64,000 nucleotides of DNA from Aestuariibius violaceus (GTDB taxonomy: Bacteria; Pseudomonadota; Alphaproteobacteria; Rhodobacterales; Rhodobacteraceae): the NCBI RefSeq assembly GCF_040779325.2, contig NZ_JBFONT020000012.1, positions 4,749 to 68,748 of the forward strand, given 5' to 3'. This document shows positions 51,128 through 58,958 of the stretch, in pieces. A program made the position numbers and the translations under genes. Each line of letters begins with the position of its first letter. Position 1 is the stretch's first letter. The notes beneath the pieces are model-generated. The model ran no database searches. It was not told the DNA's origin and worked only from the letters and a program-made list of their open reading frames with translations.

Positions 51128-51810
51128 GCCCTGCCTTCTTCACTGTTATCGACAGTTCCCACGATGCCAGGTTGGCGGCGAGGCGTTATGGATCGAACCG
51201 GTCGGCCCCGACACCCTTCGCGCGGCGCAACGCGCCACGCGATGACGAACCTGACGGAGAGCGCTCATCTTTAGGGCGGCGAGGGACGTCTGGCGCTAAA
51301 AGCCGACGATGGCATCGCCTGCGTCACAGTCCTGGATCAGGGACCGAGAAAATGCCCGAGGCACGGCTTCGCAAGGTGCGCGAGCCTTTTGTGGTACCAG
51401 AACGTTCACGCGCCCGCCGTAAGGACCGCTCTGGCCCTGGATTGGCCCTGGCAGATGCCGCGGCTCGTGAGCGCAGCGGGTACTTTATCTTAAGAAGTCG
51501 AAAACATGGCGGTCTGGAAGCGGCGATCGAGCCACCCATCGACACTATGAGGGCCTGAAGAGGCCGCATTAGCTCTCGAAGGTAAAGTCAAGCAATGCTA
51601 CGGGAGCGCAGGATCGGAACCACCACAACTGCCGGTCACTAGTGGTTCGCGGCCCTCACCAGCCGTTTGTCGCGTCGGTTCACGCCGCAGTGCGGCTTCA
51701 CCGAACCGGCCATTCGCCGCAGCTGCGCGATCATGCGGGACGCGAACTCACGCTGTGCGTGACGGAGCGGGCGTTCGTGTTATGATCCGTATACAGCTCG
51801 GAGAGTCGCT
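51128..51810. other. Gene-free interval at the end of the catabolic operon
   Basis: 683 bases. The stretch 51692-51720 (GCGGCTTCACCGAACCGGCC, then ATTCGCCGC) is a mosaic-repeat copy and GCGGGACGCGAAC follows at 51735. A 128-codon frame at 51172-51558 has no family resemblance and I do not call it. A -10-like TTATGAT precedes the VOC gene at 51811. No terminator with a T-run is visible. Confidence 0.5.
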
Positions 51811-52176
51811 ATGGCACAATTCCGGTACATCGTCTTGGATGTCGACGAGACGGTTACATTCTATCGCGATTGCCTTGGACTGGAGCTGGTCGAGCAGTAC
51901 GGTCCGGCGATAGCAATTCTGAGAAACGACGACCTCGATTTGTGGGTTGCCGGTCCGATGGCGTCGGCCTCGCAGGCAATGCCTGACGGGACAAAGCCTG
52001 CACCAGGCGGATGGAACAGGTGTGTTCTAGTCGTCAAAAACATTGCGGCGACGGTCGAATCCCTTCGACAGAACGACGTCGTCTTTAGAAACGAAATTGT
52101 CGAGGGCCCCGGAGGCAAGCAGATCCTTTGTGAGGACCCGTCGGGAAACGTGGTCGAACTTTTCGAACCCGCTTAG
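51811..52176 (+). CDS. VOC (glyoxalase) superfamily protein
   Basis: A 121-residue protein beginning MAQFRYIVLDVDETVTFYRDCLGLELVEQYGPAIAILRNDDLDLWVAGP. NRCVLVVKNIAATVESLRQNDVVFRNEIVEGPGGKQILCEDPSGNVVELFEP is the second beta-alpha-beta-beta-beta module with the metal Glu. Short single-domain member of the type grouped with bleomycin-resistance and glyoxalase I. The ribosome site is GGAGAG. Monocistronic; flanked by repeats. Confidence 0.88.
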   Translation: MAQFRYIVLDVDETVTFYRDCLGLELVEQYGPAIAILRNDDLDLWVAGPMASASQAMPDGTKPAPGGWNRCVLVVKNIAATVESLRQNDVVFRNEIVEGPGGKQILCEDPSGNVVELFEPA

Positions 52177-52439
52177 GCGCTCAATTCTCGGGTCGATCTT
52201 CAAATCCGCAACGGGCTCATTGCGCCGTTAGATCAGTCACAGCATGCTCGCCGGACGGGTCGTCCGTCCTGATGGTGACGGCCCATAGCCGCCGTACCTA
52301 ACGATCAACGTCGCTGCGATGCAGCTTCCCCGAAGCGGACGTTGATAGTCAGTGCAGTATGCAGGGGGGGTAGATGATGGCAATGCGGGACGAAGCGCCA
52401 TTTCGCTGCGGCTGCGCGAGTGGCTGCTTTCGATTATAC
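52177..52439. repeat. Mosaic repeat cluster
   Basis: Contains GACGGCCCATAGCCGCC (52276-52292), ACGATCAACGTCGCTGCGATGC (52302-52323) with TTCCCCGAAGCGGACG, and GCGGGACGAAGCGCCATTTCGCTGCG (52385-52410), GCTGCGCGAGTGGCTGCTTT (52412-52431). Three blocks known from 9909-10052 and 19957-20005 occur here in the same order and orientation. Confidence 0.65.
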
Positions 52440-52949
52440 TCAGACATCCTCAGGCAGCATCGGTAGATCTGTAGATCCCGGATCAATACCAGCAGCTGTC
52501 AGCATGGCATGCACTTGCCCCCGGTGGTGCGTTGCGTGATTGAACATATGGACGAGATTGAAGCCAAAATCCGTTGTTACAGGGGTGTCACCTTTCATCC
52601 ATTGAACCTGCCGTGACACGTCGTCATCGTTCAGGCCCTCGCACCAAGTTTTGATTTCCTCATCGAGTGCCGTTCGCTGGCGCTTGTAATCTGCCCAGTC
52701 ACACGGTGCATCTGTGTAAGGGTGACGTTCGCCAATCTCGCTGACGGTAGCGTTATCGCTCCGTTGCCGGGCAAGCCAAATCCGATGGTCCCATAGGATA
52801 TGGTTAAGTGTTTCTGCGATTGATTGAAAGAACGCGCCCCGGTCCTTCCACCGATCTTCATCGGTCAGTGTATCTGCTGCCGCGACGAGCGACTGGTTCT
52901 GCCACCGGTCATATCGCGCCATTGTCCGTGCGTAGTTAATATCAATCAT
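52440..52949 (-). CDS. DinB family protein
   Basis: A 169-residue protein with the DinB four-helix layout: MARYDRWQNQSLVAAADTLTDEDRW, ETLNHILWDHRIW with the first His, and FNLVHMFNHATHHRGQVHAMLTAAG with the HxxxxHHRGQ metal ligands. The His triad is intact. Family members are metal-dependent small-molecule transferases (for example bacillithiol S-transferases in Gram-positives); here the function is unknown. Divergent from an MFS transporter. Confidence 0.92.
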   Translation of the reverse strand: MIDINYARTMARYDRWQNQSLVAAADTLTDEDRWKDRGAFFQSIAETLNHILWDHRIWLARQRSDNATVSEIGERHPYTDAPCDWADYKRQRTALDEEIKTWCEGLNDDDVSRQVQWMKGDTPVTTDFGFNLVHMFNHATHHRGQVHAMLTAAGIDPGSTDLPMLPEDV

Positions 52950-52973
52950 TACAGCTTGCTCCTATTTCGTATA

Positions 52974-52989
52974 GTACACTGTGATGTAC
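52974..52989. promoter_or_regulatory. GTACA/TGTAC inverted repeat between dinB-like and MFS genes
   Basis: GTACA-CTGTGA-TGTAC, perfect 5-base arms, 25 bases from the DinB-type start and 39 bases from the MFS start. The segment resembles operators of TetR/MarR-type repressors. No regulator gene lies next to it. Confidence 0.35.
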
Positions 52990-53027
52990 ACCTTTACTCT
53001 AACACCCTGAAATCGAGCATTTTTCCC

Positions 53028-54182
53028 ATGACTGCAACTCGCCCCGCTTTTACGCCGGTTCTTATGCTGTTTGCTGCCGAGGCGGTTATCACTGGCCTGA
53101 TCTATGCCCGCTTGCCAGATATTAAGGCGTCGGGCGATTTGTCGAATGCGGCCTTTGGTATTGTTCTTGTTGGGATTCCTATCGGCAATATACTTGGGTT
53201 CATTCTGGCTCCACATGCGATTGGCCGCTTTGGTCTGACCCGGGTGAGCTACCTCGCGGTCTCGGTTCTCGGAATCGTGTCTCTCGGGCTTGGCTTTGCA
53301 AACACCGTCCCGACACTCATGGTCGCTTTCGCTCTGCTCGGTTTTTGTCTGTCACATACAGAAGTCTCGCAGAACTCGATGGCCGGGCATGTGGAGCGCA
53401 CAACGGGTAGGCGGGTCATGTCGCGGTGCCATGGGGGCTGGAGCGTCGGGTCCATTATCGGCCTTTTGGCAGGTGGTGCGTTGAGCCAAGCTGCCGTGCC
53501 AGTCGCGCTCCAAAGCGCCGGAGCGGCCGTTGTCGGGGCTACGGCGGCGTTTCTTCTTGCGCGCAGCTTGCCACATGTGTCGCGCCATAAGCTGGAAGCA
53601 AAAGGAGCACGGTTGGCGTTGCGCGACCGTATCCCGCCAGTTGCATTGCTGTTGTTGTGTCTACTGCCGCTTGGCACCCTCGCATTGGAAGGAATAGTTC
53701 GCGACTGGGGTGCGATTTTCCTGCGCGACGATCTTGGCGCTGCGCCCTTCGCTTCGACGCTTTTGTTCGTCACCGTATCGACGTCAATGGCGGTGGTTAG
53801 ATTGTCTGGTGATGCAATACTCGAATGGCTTGGGGAAAGGACAGTCGTGGGCGGTTCCATCATCTGCGCCAGCGTCGGACTATTAATTGTCTCTGTCGCG
53901 CCGTCGCTTTTCGTTGCTCTAGTAGGTGCTGCAATAACCGGTGTCGGTGTCGCTGTGGTTTATCCAGTTGCGTTGTCAATCGCGGCACGGCGCTCTGATC
54001 GACCGGAGCGCGATGTAGCCACGATGTCATTCATCTGCTTCGTCACGCTGATGGCAAGCCCGACAGCAGTTGGGTTCTTGAGCCAGGCGATGGGACTGCG
54101 CATCACCTTTGCCGTCTTCGCGACCCTTTCGCTGTTCGCCCTCCTGCTTTTGCAAGTGACAGGCAAGCGAAAAGAGGGCTGA
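53028..54182 (+). CDS. MFS transporter
   Basis: 384 residues from MTATRPAFTPVLMLF (53028); the longer frame from 52824 lies over the DinB gene. About twelve membrane segments. GFVLAPHAIGRFGLTRVSYLAV resembles motif A, and WSVGSIIGLLAGGALSQAAV with HTEVSQNSMAG in loop 4/5. The family-specific motif resembles YbjJ/sugar- or drug-type exporters. Shares a promoter region with the DinB-type gene; both may respond to the same compound. Confidence 0.88.
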   Translation: MTATRPAFTPVLMLFAAEAVITGLIYARLPDIKASGDLSNAAFGIVLVGIPIGNILGFILAPHAIGRFGLTRVSYLAVSVLGIVSLGLGFANTVPTLMVAFALLGFCLSHTEVSQNSMAGHVERTTGRRVMSRCHGGWSVGSIIGLLAGGALSQAAVPVALQSAGAAVVGATAAFLLARSLPHVSRHKLEAKGARLALRDRIPPVALLLLCLLPLGTLALEGIVRDWGAIFLRDDLGAAPFASTLLFVTVSTSMAVVRLSGDAILEWLGERTVVGGSIICASVGLLIVSVAPSLFVALVGAAITGVGVAVVYPVALSIAARRSDRPERDVATMSFICFVTLMASPTAVGFLSQAMGLRITFAVFATLSLFALLLLQVTGKRKEG

Positions 54183-54448
54183 TACGCCATGTGGCGTGGT
54201 TCATTTCCGTAGTGAAGCCTTTGCCCAAAGCCGCCATTTAAGCGTCCCGCAGCATTAGAGAGTCTGGGCTCTCCGCCGCCATCGGAGGCGTCGCAGCATT
54301 CCCGACCAAGGCACCAATTTGCCGATCATGGACGGCCCTGAACGGACCTTTCAGCTAGCGGAGTTTACTGCGGTGCGGCGCACCAAAGCAGACATTCCAG
54401 AATGATCAAGCTAGGCTATACTCAAACTGCCGATTAGTGAGGACTATT
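54183..54448. repeat. Mosaic repeat cluster before the DUF4365 gene
   Basis: Includes AAAGCCGCCATTTAAGCGTCCCGCAGCATT (54227-54256), GGGCTCTCCGCCGCCATCGGAGGCG (54267-54291) and GACGGCCCTGAACGGACC (54330-54347). The second block is shared with 9846-9867. No gene visible. Confidence 0.6.
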
Positions 54449-55381
54449 GTGAGCCTAGGAACTCAGCGACAAGGCCAACTTGGTGTCAACGCAGTCGAAA
54501 AAATCGTTCTTGCCGATTGGGGAGCCCGTTGGCAGGCGCTTGATGCGCATAACGATGATGGTGTGGACGGGCTGATATTTCTTGAGCGAGGGCAGGAGCT
54601 TTCGGGTCAAATCGTATTTGCACAAATTAAATGCCAAGAAGTAAAAAAACGGCCAGATGGAAACTATGTAATTCCTATCAAATCACAGAAGCTTGCGAAG
54701 AATCTGGAGGTTTGGCGAAAGGTTGTTGGAGCTGCTATCGTTGTTTTGGTCGACCCACAAACACTGACGGCTCGTTGGGTAGATGCGAGGCCTAGTACGT
54801 CGACCACCGCTTCTCAGATACTTGTCCCAGAAGGACAGCATTTTAACGCGGCGGCCAAGGGCGAAATAGGCAAGTTGTGTGGAACACTTCACCAAGACCT
54901 GTTGGCACAAAAAGTTCACACGTTCGCGGACGACTTTTTACATTTGAGAACCTCCTCGCATCTGCAGGTAGCAACGCGTGCTTTGTACAAAAAGCTCGCG
55001 CAAGCATCTTTCAGCTTGGGGCACGATGGCGAGCGTGTGATCTTTGACCGAGATGGATGGCGGCACATCACGAGGCCTAACCGAAGTCAGTTAGCAAGAC
55101 ATCAGAGCTTTATTCTTTTAGGGGCGGCCGCGAAAATCATCGAAGCTTGCGACGAAGACCTATGCAATTTGTGGAGTTCTGACACCAACGACGGGAAGAC
55201 ACGTTTTTTTCAATTGGACAGTATGGTGACGTTTCCATTCAGGCAAACGGGACTTGTACGTCTTGTGCTTAAGAAGTCGTTGACACGAATATCGGAGGAC
55301 AGGTCATTGAAATTCTGGACCTTATACGAGCCGCGACGCAAGTACAGTGGACTTGGTGTGCAAGAGCCACGGCACCCATAA
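54449..55381 (+). CDS. DUF4365-domain protein, PD-(D/E)xK-like
   Basis: 310 residues from GTG 54449 (frame open from 54437), with GTGAGGAC in front. NDDGVDGLIFL (35-45) and GQIVFAQIKCQE (53-64) give the acidic residue and Q-x-K of the DUF4365 nuclease-like fold. The C-terminal 130 residues (DGERVIFDRDGWRHITRPNRSQ ... FRQTGLVRLVLKKSL ... FWTLYEPRRKY) look like a second toxin/nuclease-type domain, which I cannot name firmly. The gene appears AT-richer than its surroundings and is flanked by repeats on both sides, indicating transfer. Confidence 0.7.
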   Translation: MSLGTQRQGQLGVNAVEKIVLADWGARWQALDAHNDDGVDGLIFLERGQELSGQIVFAQIKCQEVKKRPDGNYVIPIKSQKLAKNLEVWRKVVGAAIVVLVDPQTLTARWVDARPSTSTTASQILVPEGQHFNAAAKGEIGKLCGTLHQDLLAQKVHTFADDFLHLRTSSHLQVATRALYKKLAQASFSLGHDGERVIFDRDGWRHITRPNRSQLARHQSFILLGAAAKIIEACDEDLCNLWSSDTNDGKTRFFQLDSMVTFPFRQTGLVRLVLKKSLTRISEDRSLKFWTLYEPRRKYSGLGVQEPRHP

Positions 55382-56002
55382 ACCCGAAGGCTGCGAAGGG
55401 TCATGAGCAGCCCTTGCACACCATAGAAGCATAATCAAAGAAGTCGTTCGTTTCCAGGCATATTCGGCGGGTCGAGGCTGCACGGGAGCCGACGGCCCAA
55501 ACCGGTCACTCGATCTAACCTAGAATTGCTGCATTTGCATTCCGCATTGCGGACATTGGCGGCCATCCGCAGCATCTTGAAATCGGCAATGGCCAGGTCG
55601 CGGGACCATGCCGCCATTCACTTTTTGAGCTTTGCTGCCGCAGCATTCCTTCGAGCCTGCGGCACAACAAACGCTGCACCGCATCTGAGTCGTGAGAGCG
55701 GTCGTTCGCGGGCTAGGAATTTACCTAAACCAAAACCGCGCTTTCGCCGCGACCGGCTCCGGCAAACCAGACGCGGACAAAACTGACCGGTCGTTTTGAC
55801 CGCCGAAGGCCCTCTTATTTCTCCTTAAATTGAGCACCAGGCGATCAAACGCCGATGCTCGCCAGTATTTATTCTTTCATGTAGGGCCATCAAAGAAGGT
55901 TGCGGCAGTGATGGTTTTGGGCCTCAACGCTGCTTCTGGTTTGGTTGAGGTCTTTACGCAGGGTGAGGGGTGCACGCGCGCGGCTGGTGAGTTATAAACT
56001 AA
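55382..56002. repeat. Repeat-bearing gene-free interval
   Basis: 621 bases between the DUF4365 gene and the AraC gene. The 23-base block GACGGCCCAAACCGGTCACTCGA (55491-55513) equals the start of the 108-bp repeats, after which the sequence diverges. GCCGCCATTC (55610-55619) follows. Weak hairpins only; no credible reading frame. Confidence 0.6.
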
Positions 56003-56905
56003 TCAATACTTCCGATCGTGACGAAACTGCGACGGAGAGGTTCCGAGATACTTTCGAAATGACCGGCTCATATGACTTTGATCTGCATATCCCAGGCGAA
56101 AGGCGATTTCTGGCAGTGCGCTGCGGTCGGCCAATAGAAACTCGCACGCCATCTGGACGCGCAACTTTTGAACGAATTGATACGGCGACAGACGCATGCG
56201 CTTTTTGAAATGACGGTTGAAAGTGCCAACGGGCATATCGCAGAGCCTTGCAAGATCGCCGACAGACACACCTTCACCTATGTTGGAGCGCACGAACTCT
56301 TCAAGAAGCTCTTCGGGAATGTCGCTTCCAGCAGTCGACCGCATCTCGATGTCACCCAGTTTCCGAAGGAGGCTCGCCACAAGACCCTGCAATAAACCGT
56401 CGACTTCCATTGCGCTAAAGCGGTCCTGAGTTTCCAATCCTCTCCATAAATGATGCATGTAAGTGACGCTTGCTTGGTCGCGAAAATAAGCGTGATGTCC
56501 GGTGTTAAGGATGTCGAGGCAATCGGCATCGATCCCAGCGGTAATGTCCATCAATGTTTTCTGCGAGATCGCAATCACCAAAAGCGAGTGCGGTTCGGAT
56601 ATGTCGAAGTCTATCGCTTCGTCGATCGGTGAAATGCCGATATGGCCAGGACGGCGGGCTTCGGTGTCTCGCCACTTCGAGCCGACGCGCCAACTGACCG
56701 GTGTCGCGCCGCTCAAGGTCAGGCCGATCACCATGTCGCTGCTGGCAGGATCTGAAAACCCATGAGCGTCCTGTCTGCAAAGCATTGCATCGACCCTCTT
56801 CCGACGATCTGATCGGGCTTCTGCGAGGAACTCGCGATACCCGCTTTGAGTGTAGAAGCGGCGGTACCCTCGCTGAGACGGAAAACAGTGATCGAAATCT
56901 TCCAA
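56003..56905 (-). CDS. AraC family transcriptional regulator
   Basis: A 300-residue protein. The C-terminal double HTH is EGVSVGDLARLCDMPVGTFNRHFKKRMRLSPYQFVQKLRVQMACEFLLADRSALPEIAFRLGYADQSHMSRSFRKYLGTSPSQFRHD. The N-terminal 200 residues form a cupin-like or AraC-binding sensing domain (VIGLTLSGATPVSWRVGSKWRDTEARRPGHIGISPIDEAIDFDI). It is divergent from the SnoaL-paoABC operon, the natural target. Strictly family-level assignment. Confidence 0.92.
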   Translation of the reverse strand: MEDFDHCFPSQRGYRRFYTQSGYREFLAEARSDRRKRVDAMLCRQDAHGFSDPASSDMVIGLTLSGATPVSWRVGSKWRDTEARRPGHIGISPIDEAIDFDISEPHSLLVIAISQKTLMDITAGIDADCLDILNTGHHAYFRDQASVTYMHHLWRGLETQDRFSAMEVDGLLQGLVASLLRKLGDIEMRSTAGSDIPEELLEEFVRSNIGEGVSVGDLARLCDMPVGTFNRHFKKRMRLSPYQFVQKLRVQMACEFLLADRSALPEIAFRLGYADQSHMSRSFRKYLGTSPSQFRHDRKY

Positions 56906-57017
56906 TGGATGTTTCCTTCAAGAGATCGTCCTGATGACACATAGGTTTTGGACACTAGGCGCTCAAGCAGGCCTCTTATGAGCCACGCCCAAAGATCTAC
57001 AAACGAAAGGACATGCG

Positions 57018-57488
57018 ATGTGCAGGGACCGAACGCGGACGGTCATTGAGCAATTTCTCAAGTTCACCGAAGATCAAAACTTCGACGGCCATCGCGAGAT
57101 ATTGGCCGAAGATTGCGTATTTACCTACCCATACGCGGCAGAGAACGCGCCAAGCGAAATTGCGGGACGAGAGAAGATCGTCGAACAGGCTTTGATTGGT
57201 GGGTGGCAAACACGCCAATCGATGAAAGTGCTGGAGATGAATTACGCCGCGCTCGAGGACCCAGAATGGGCGCTGATCCAATGGCGCAACACATCCGTCA
57301 CCAATGACGACAGGCCCTATGACCAAACCTTTGTGAACGTGATCCGGGTGGTCGACGGTAAGATCATAGAGTTCATCGAGTATTACGATCCGCTCGTCGA
57401 GCTTGCGGCGGGCAATCCTCGTGCTCGGACGACCGGTTCGGAACAGCCCCGCGAAGGCGTGACGTCAAGCCAAGGACAACGTGCATGA
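57018..57488 (+). CDS. SnoaL-like NTF2-fold protein
   Basis: A 156-residue protein. RTRTVIEQFLKFTEDQNFDGHREILAEDCVFTYPYAAENAPSEIAGREKIVEQ is the SnoaL/ketosteroid-isomerase-like cone fold, ending VIRVVDGKIIEFIEYYDPLVELAAG. The fold is used for isomerases, cyclases and small-molecule carriers. It overlaps the paoA-like gene (ATGA), so it is made together with the molybdoenzyme and may act on its substrate or product. Confidence 0.85.
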   Translation: MCRDRTRTVIEQFLKFTEDQNFDGHREILAEDCVFTYPYAAENAPSEIAGREKIVEQALIGGWQTRQSMKVLEMNYAALEDPEWALIQWRNTSVTNDDRPYDQTFVNVIRVVDGKIIEFIEYYDPLVELAAGNPRARTTGSEQPREGVTSSQGQRA

Positions 57489-57976
57489 TCCAAAGCCATC
57501 TCGAACTGAATTGCAGGATAAACGGTGTTGCTGTGGTTCACACCATTGATGCGCGGACCACCTTGCTTGATCTGCTGCGCGATCACCTTAATCTGACTGG
57601 AACCAAGAAGGGTTGCAATCATGGTCAATGCGGGGCGTGCACAGTTCACGTGAACGGCCGGCGGACGTTGTCGTGTCTTACGCTTGCTGGCTTGTGCCAA
57701 GGGGCGGAGATCACGACCATAGAAGGCCTCGCCGCCAGCGAAGACGAACTGCATCCGGTGCAGGCTGCCTTCATCAAACATGATGGGTTCCAATGCGGTT
57801 ACTGCACCTCTGGCCAAATTATGTCTGCCGTCACAATGATTGACGAGCCTTGGGACCGCGACGACGATGCAGTGAGAGAGGCGATGAGCGGCAACATTTG
57901 CCGCTGTGGCGCTTATCCGAATATCGTTTCGGCGGTGCAGGACGCCCGTCATTCGATGGGGGATGATCATGCGTGA
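57485..57976 (+). CDS. Xanthine-dehydrogenase-family [2Fe-2S] subunit
   Basis: A 163-residue protein starting MIQSHLELNCRINGVAVVHTIDART. The plant-type cluster ligands are C44, C49, C52 and C64 (GCNHGQCGACTVHVNGRRTLSC), and the second cluster ligands C102, C105, C137 and C139 (FQCGYCTSGQ, NICRCGAY). Unlike E. coli PaoA it has no Tat signal peptide, which argues for a cytoplasmic complex. First of the three molybdoenzyme subunits; order small-medium-large as in paoABC. Confidence 0.93.
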   Translation: MIQSHLELNCRINGVAVVHTIDARTTLLDLLRDHLNLTGTKKGCNHGQCGACTVHVNGRRTLSCLTLAGLCQGAEITTIEGLAASEDELHPVQAAFIKHDGFQCGYCTSGQIMSAVTMIDEPWDRDDDAVREAMSGNICRCGAYPNIVSAVQDARHSMGDDHA

Positions 57977-58955
57977 GTTCGAAATCTTGCGCGCCTCCAC
58001 CCCATCGGATGTCTTCGCGACGCTGTCTCGGGTGCCCGATGCGAAACTCATTGCGGGCGGCACAAACCTCGTGGATCTGATGAAATTGGGTGTAGAGCAG
58101 CCTGCAACCTTGGTCGATATCAACGGGCTGGGAGAGCTCAATGAAATCGTCCTACGCGATGACGGAAGCCTGCATCTGGGGGCGCTTGTAGGCAACAGTG
58201 ATGTGGCATGGCACAAGGAGGTGCGTGCGCGTTTTCCAATGGTATCCGAGGCCATACTGGCCGGCGCGACCACTCAGCTGCGCAATATGGCAACGATCGG
58301 TGGCAACTTGCTGCAAAAGAACCGGTGTCCGTATTTTGCGGATCTTGATGCAGGCTGCAATAAGCGCGCGCCTGGCACGGGATGCGATGCGATTGAAGGC
58401 ACAAGCCGGATGTGCGCGGTGCTCGGGGTCAGCGATGACTGCATTGCGGCGCACCCATCTGATCTGTGCGTTGCGCTGGCTGCTTTGGGCGCCGTGGTGC
58501 ACGTATCCTCGGCAGATGGTGAGCGTCAGATCCCCTTTGCGGAGTTTCACCGTAGACCCGGTCAAACGCCCTGGATCGAAACAGATCTCGGGACTGCGGA
58601 ACTGATTACTGCAGTCGAAATTCCCAATCTGAATTTTGCCCGGCGATCCATCTACAAGAAACTGCGCGACCGCACGAGCTATGCCTTTGCACTCGTATCG
58701 GTCGCGGCCGCCGTTGAGATGGACGCAGGTCGCATTGGCGATCTTCGGCTGGCACTTGGCGGCGTTGGTACGGTGCCATGGCGGGCGTCCGAGGCAGAAG
58801 ATGCATTGCGTGGCACCAAACCAACCAAAGCCAACCTGACAGATGCGGCCCATGCCATCTTCGTCGATGCACAAGCACGCAAAGGCAACGCATTCAAGAT
58901 CGAGCTGGCCCAACGTGCCATCGTGCGTGTTCTCACAGAGCTGACAAAGGACTGA
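57969..58955 (+). CDS. Xanthine-dehydrogenase-family FAD subunit with extra [4Fe-4S] site
   Basis: 328 residues from MREFEILRASTPSDVFATLS (57969). AKLIAGGTNLVDLMKLGVEQP and ATTQLRNMATIGGNLLQKNRCPYF are the FAD-binding loops. C120, C130, C139 and C149 (NRCPYFADLDAGCNKR, GTGCDAIE, RMCAVLG) match the extra cluster ligands of PaoB, so electron transfer in this enzyme probably resembles the PaoABC aldehyde oxidoreductase. Overlaps the small-subunit gene by 8 bases. Confidence 0.93.
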   Translation: MREFEILRASTPSDVFATLSRVPDAKLIAGGTNLVDLMKLGVEQPATLVDINGLGELNEIVLRDDGSLHLGALVGNSDVAWHKEVRARFPMVSEAILAGATTQLRNMATIGGNLLQKNRCPYFADLDAGCNKRAPGTGCDAIEGTSRMCAVLGVSDDCIAAHPSDLCVALAALGAVVHVSSADGERQIPFAEFHRRPGQTPWIETDLGTAELITAVEIPNLNFARRSIYKKLRDRTSYAFALVSVAAAVEMDAGRIGDLRLALGGVGTVPWRASEAEDALRGTKPTKANLTDAAHAIFVDAQARKGNAFKIELAQRAIVRVLTELTKD

Positions 58956-58958
58956 ACC

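Noticed and set aside
51172..51558. 128-codon plus-strand frame after the catabolic operon
   Set aside because: Arg/Pro/Ala-rich with no family pattern and no ribosome site; it looks like GC-driven open frame in intergenic DNA.
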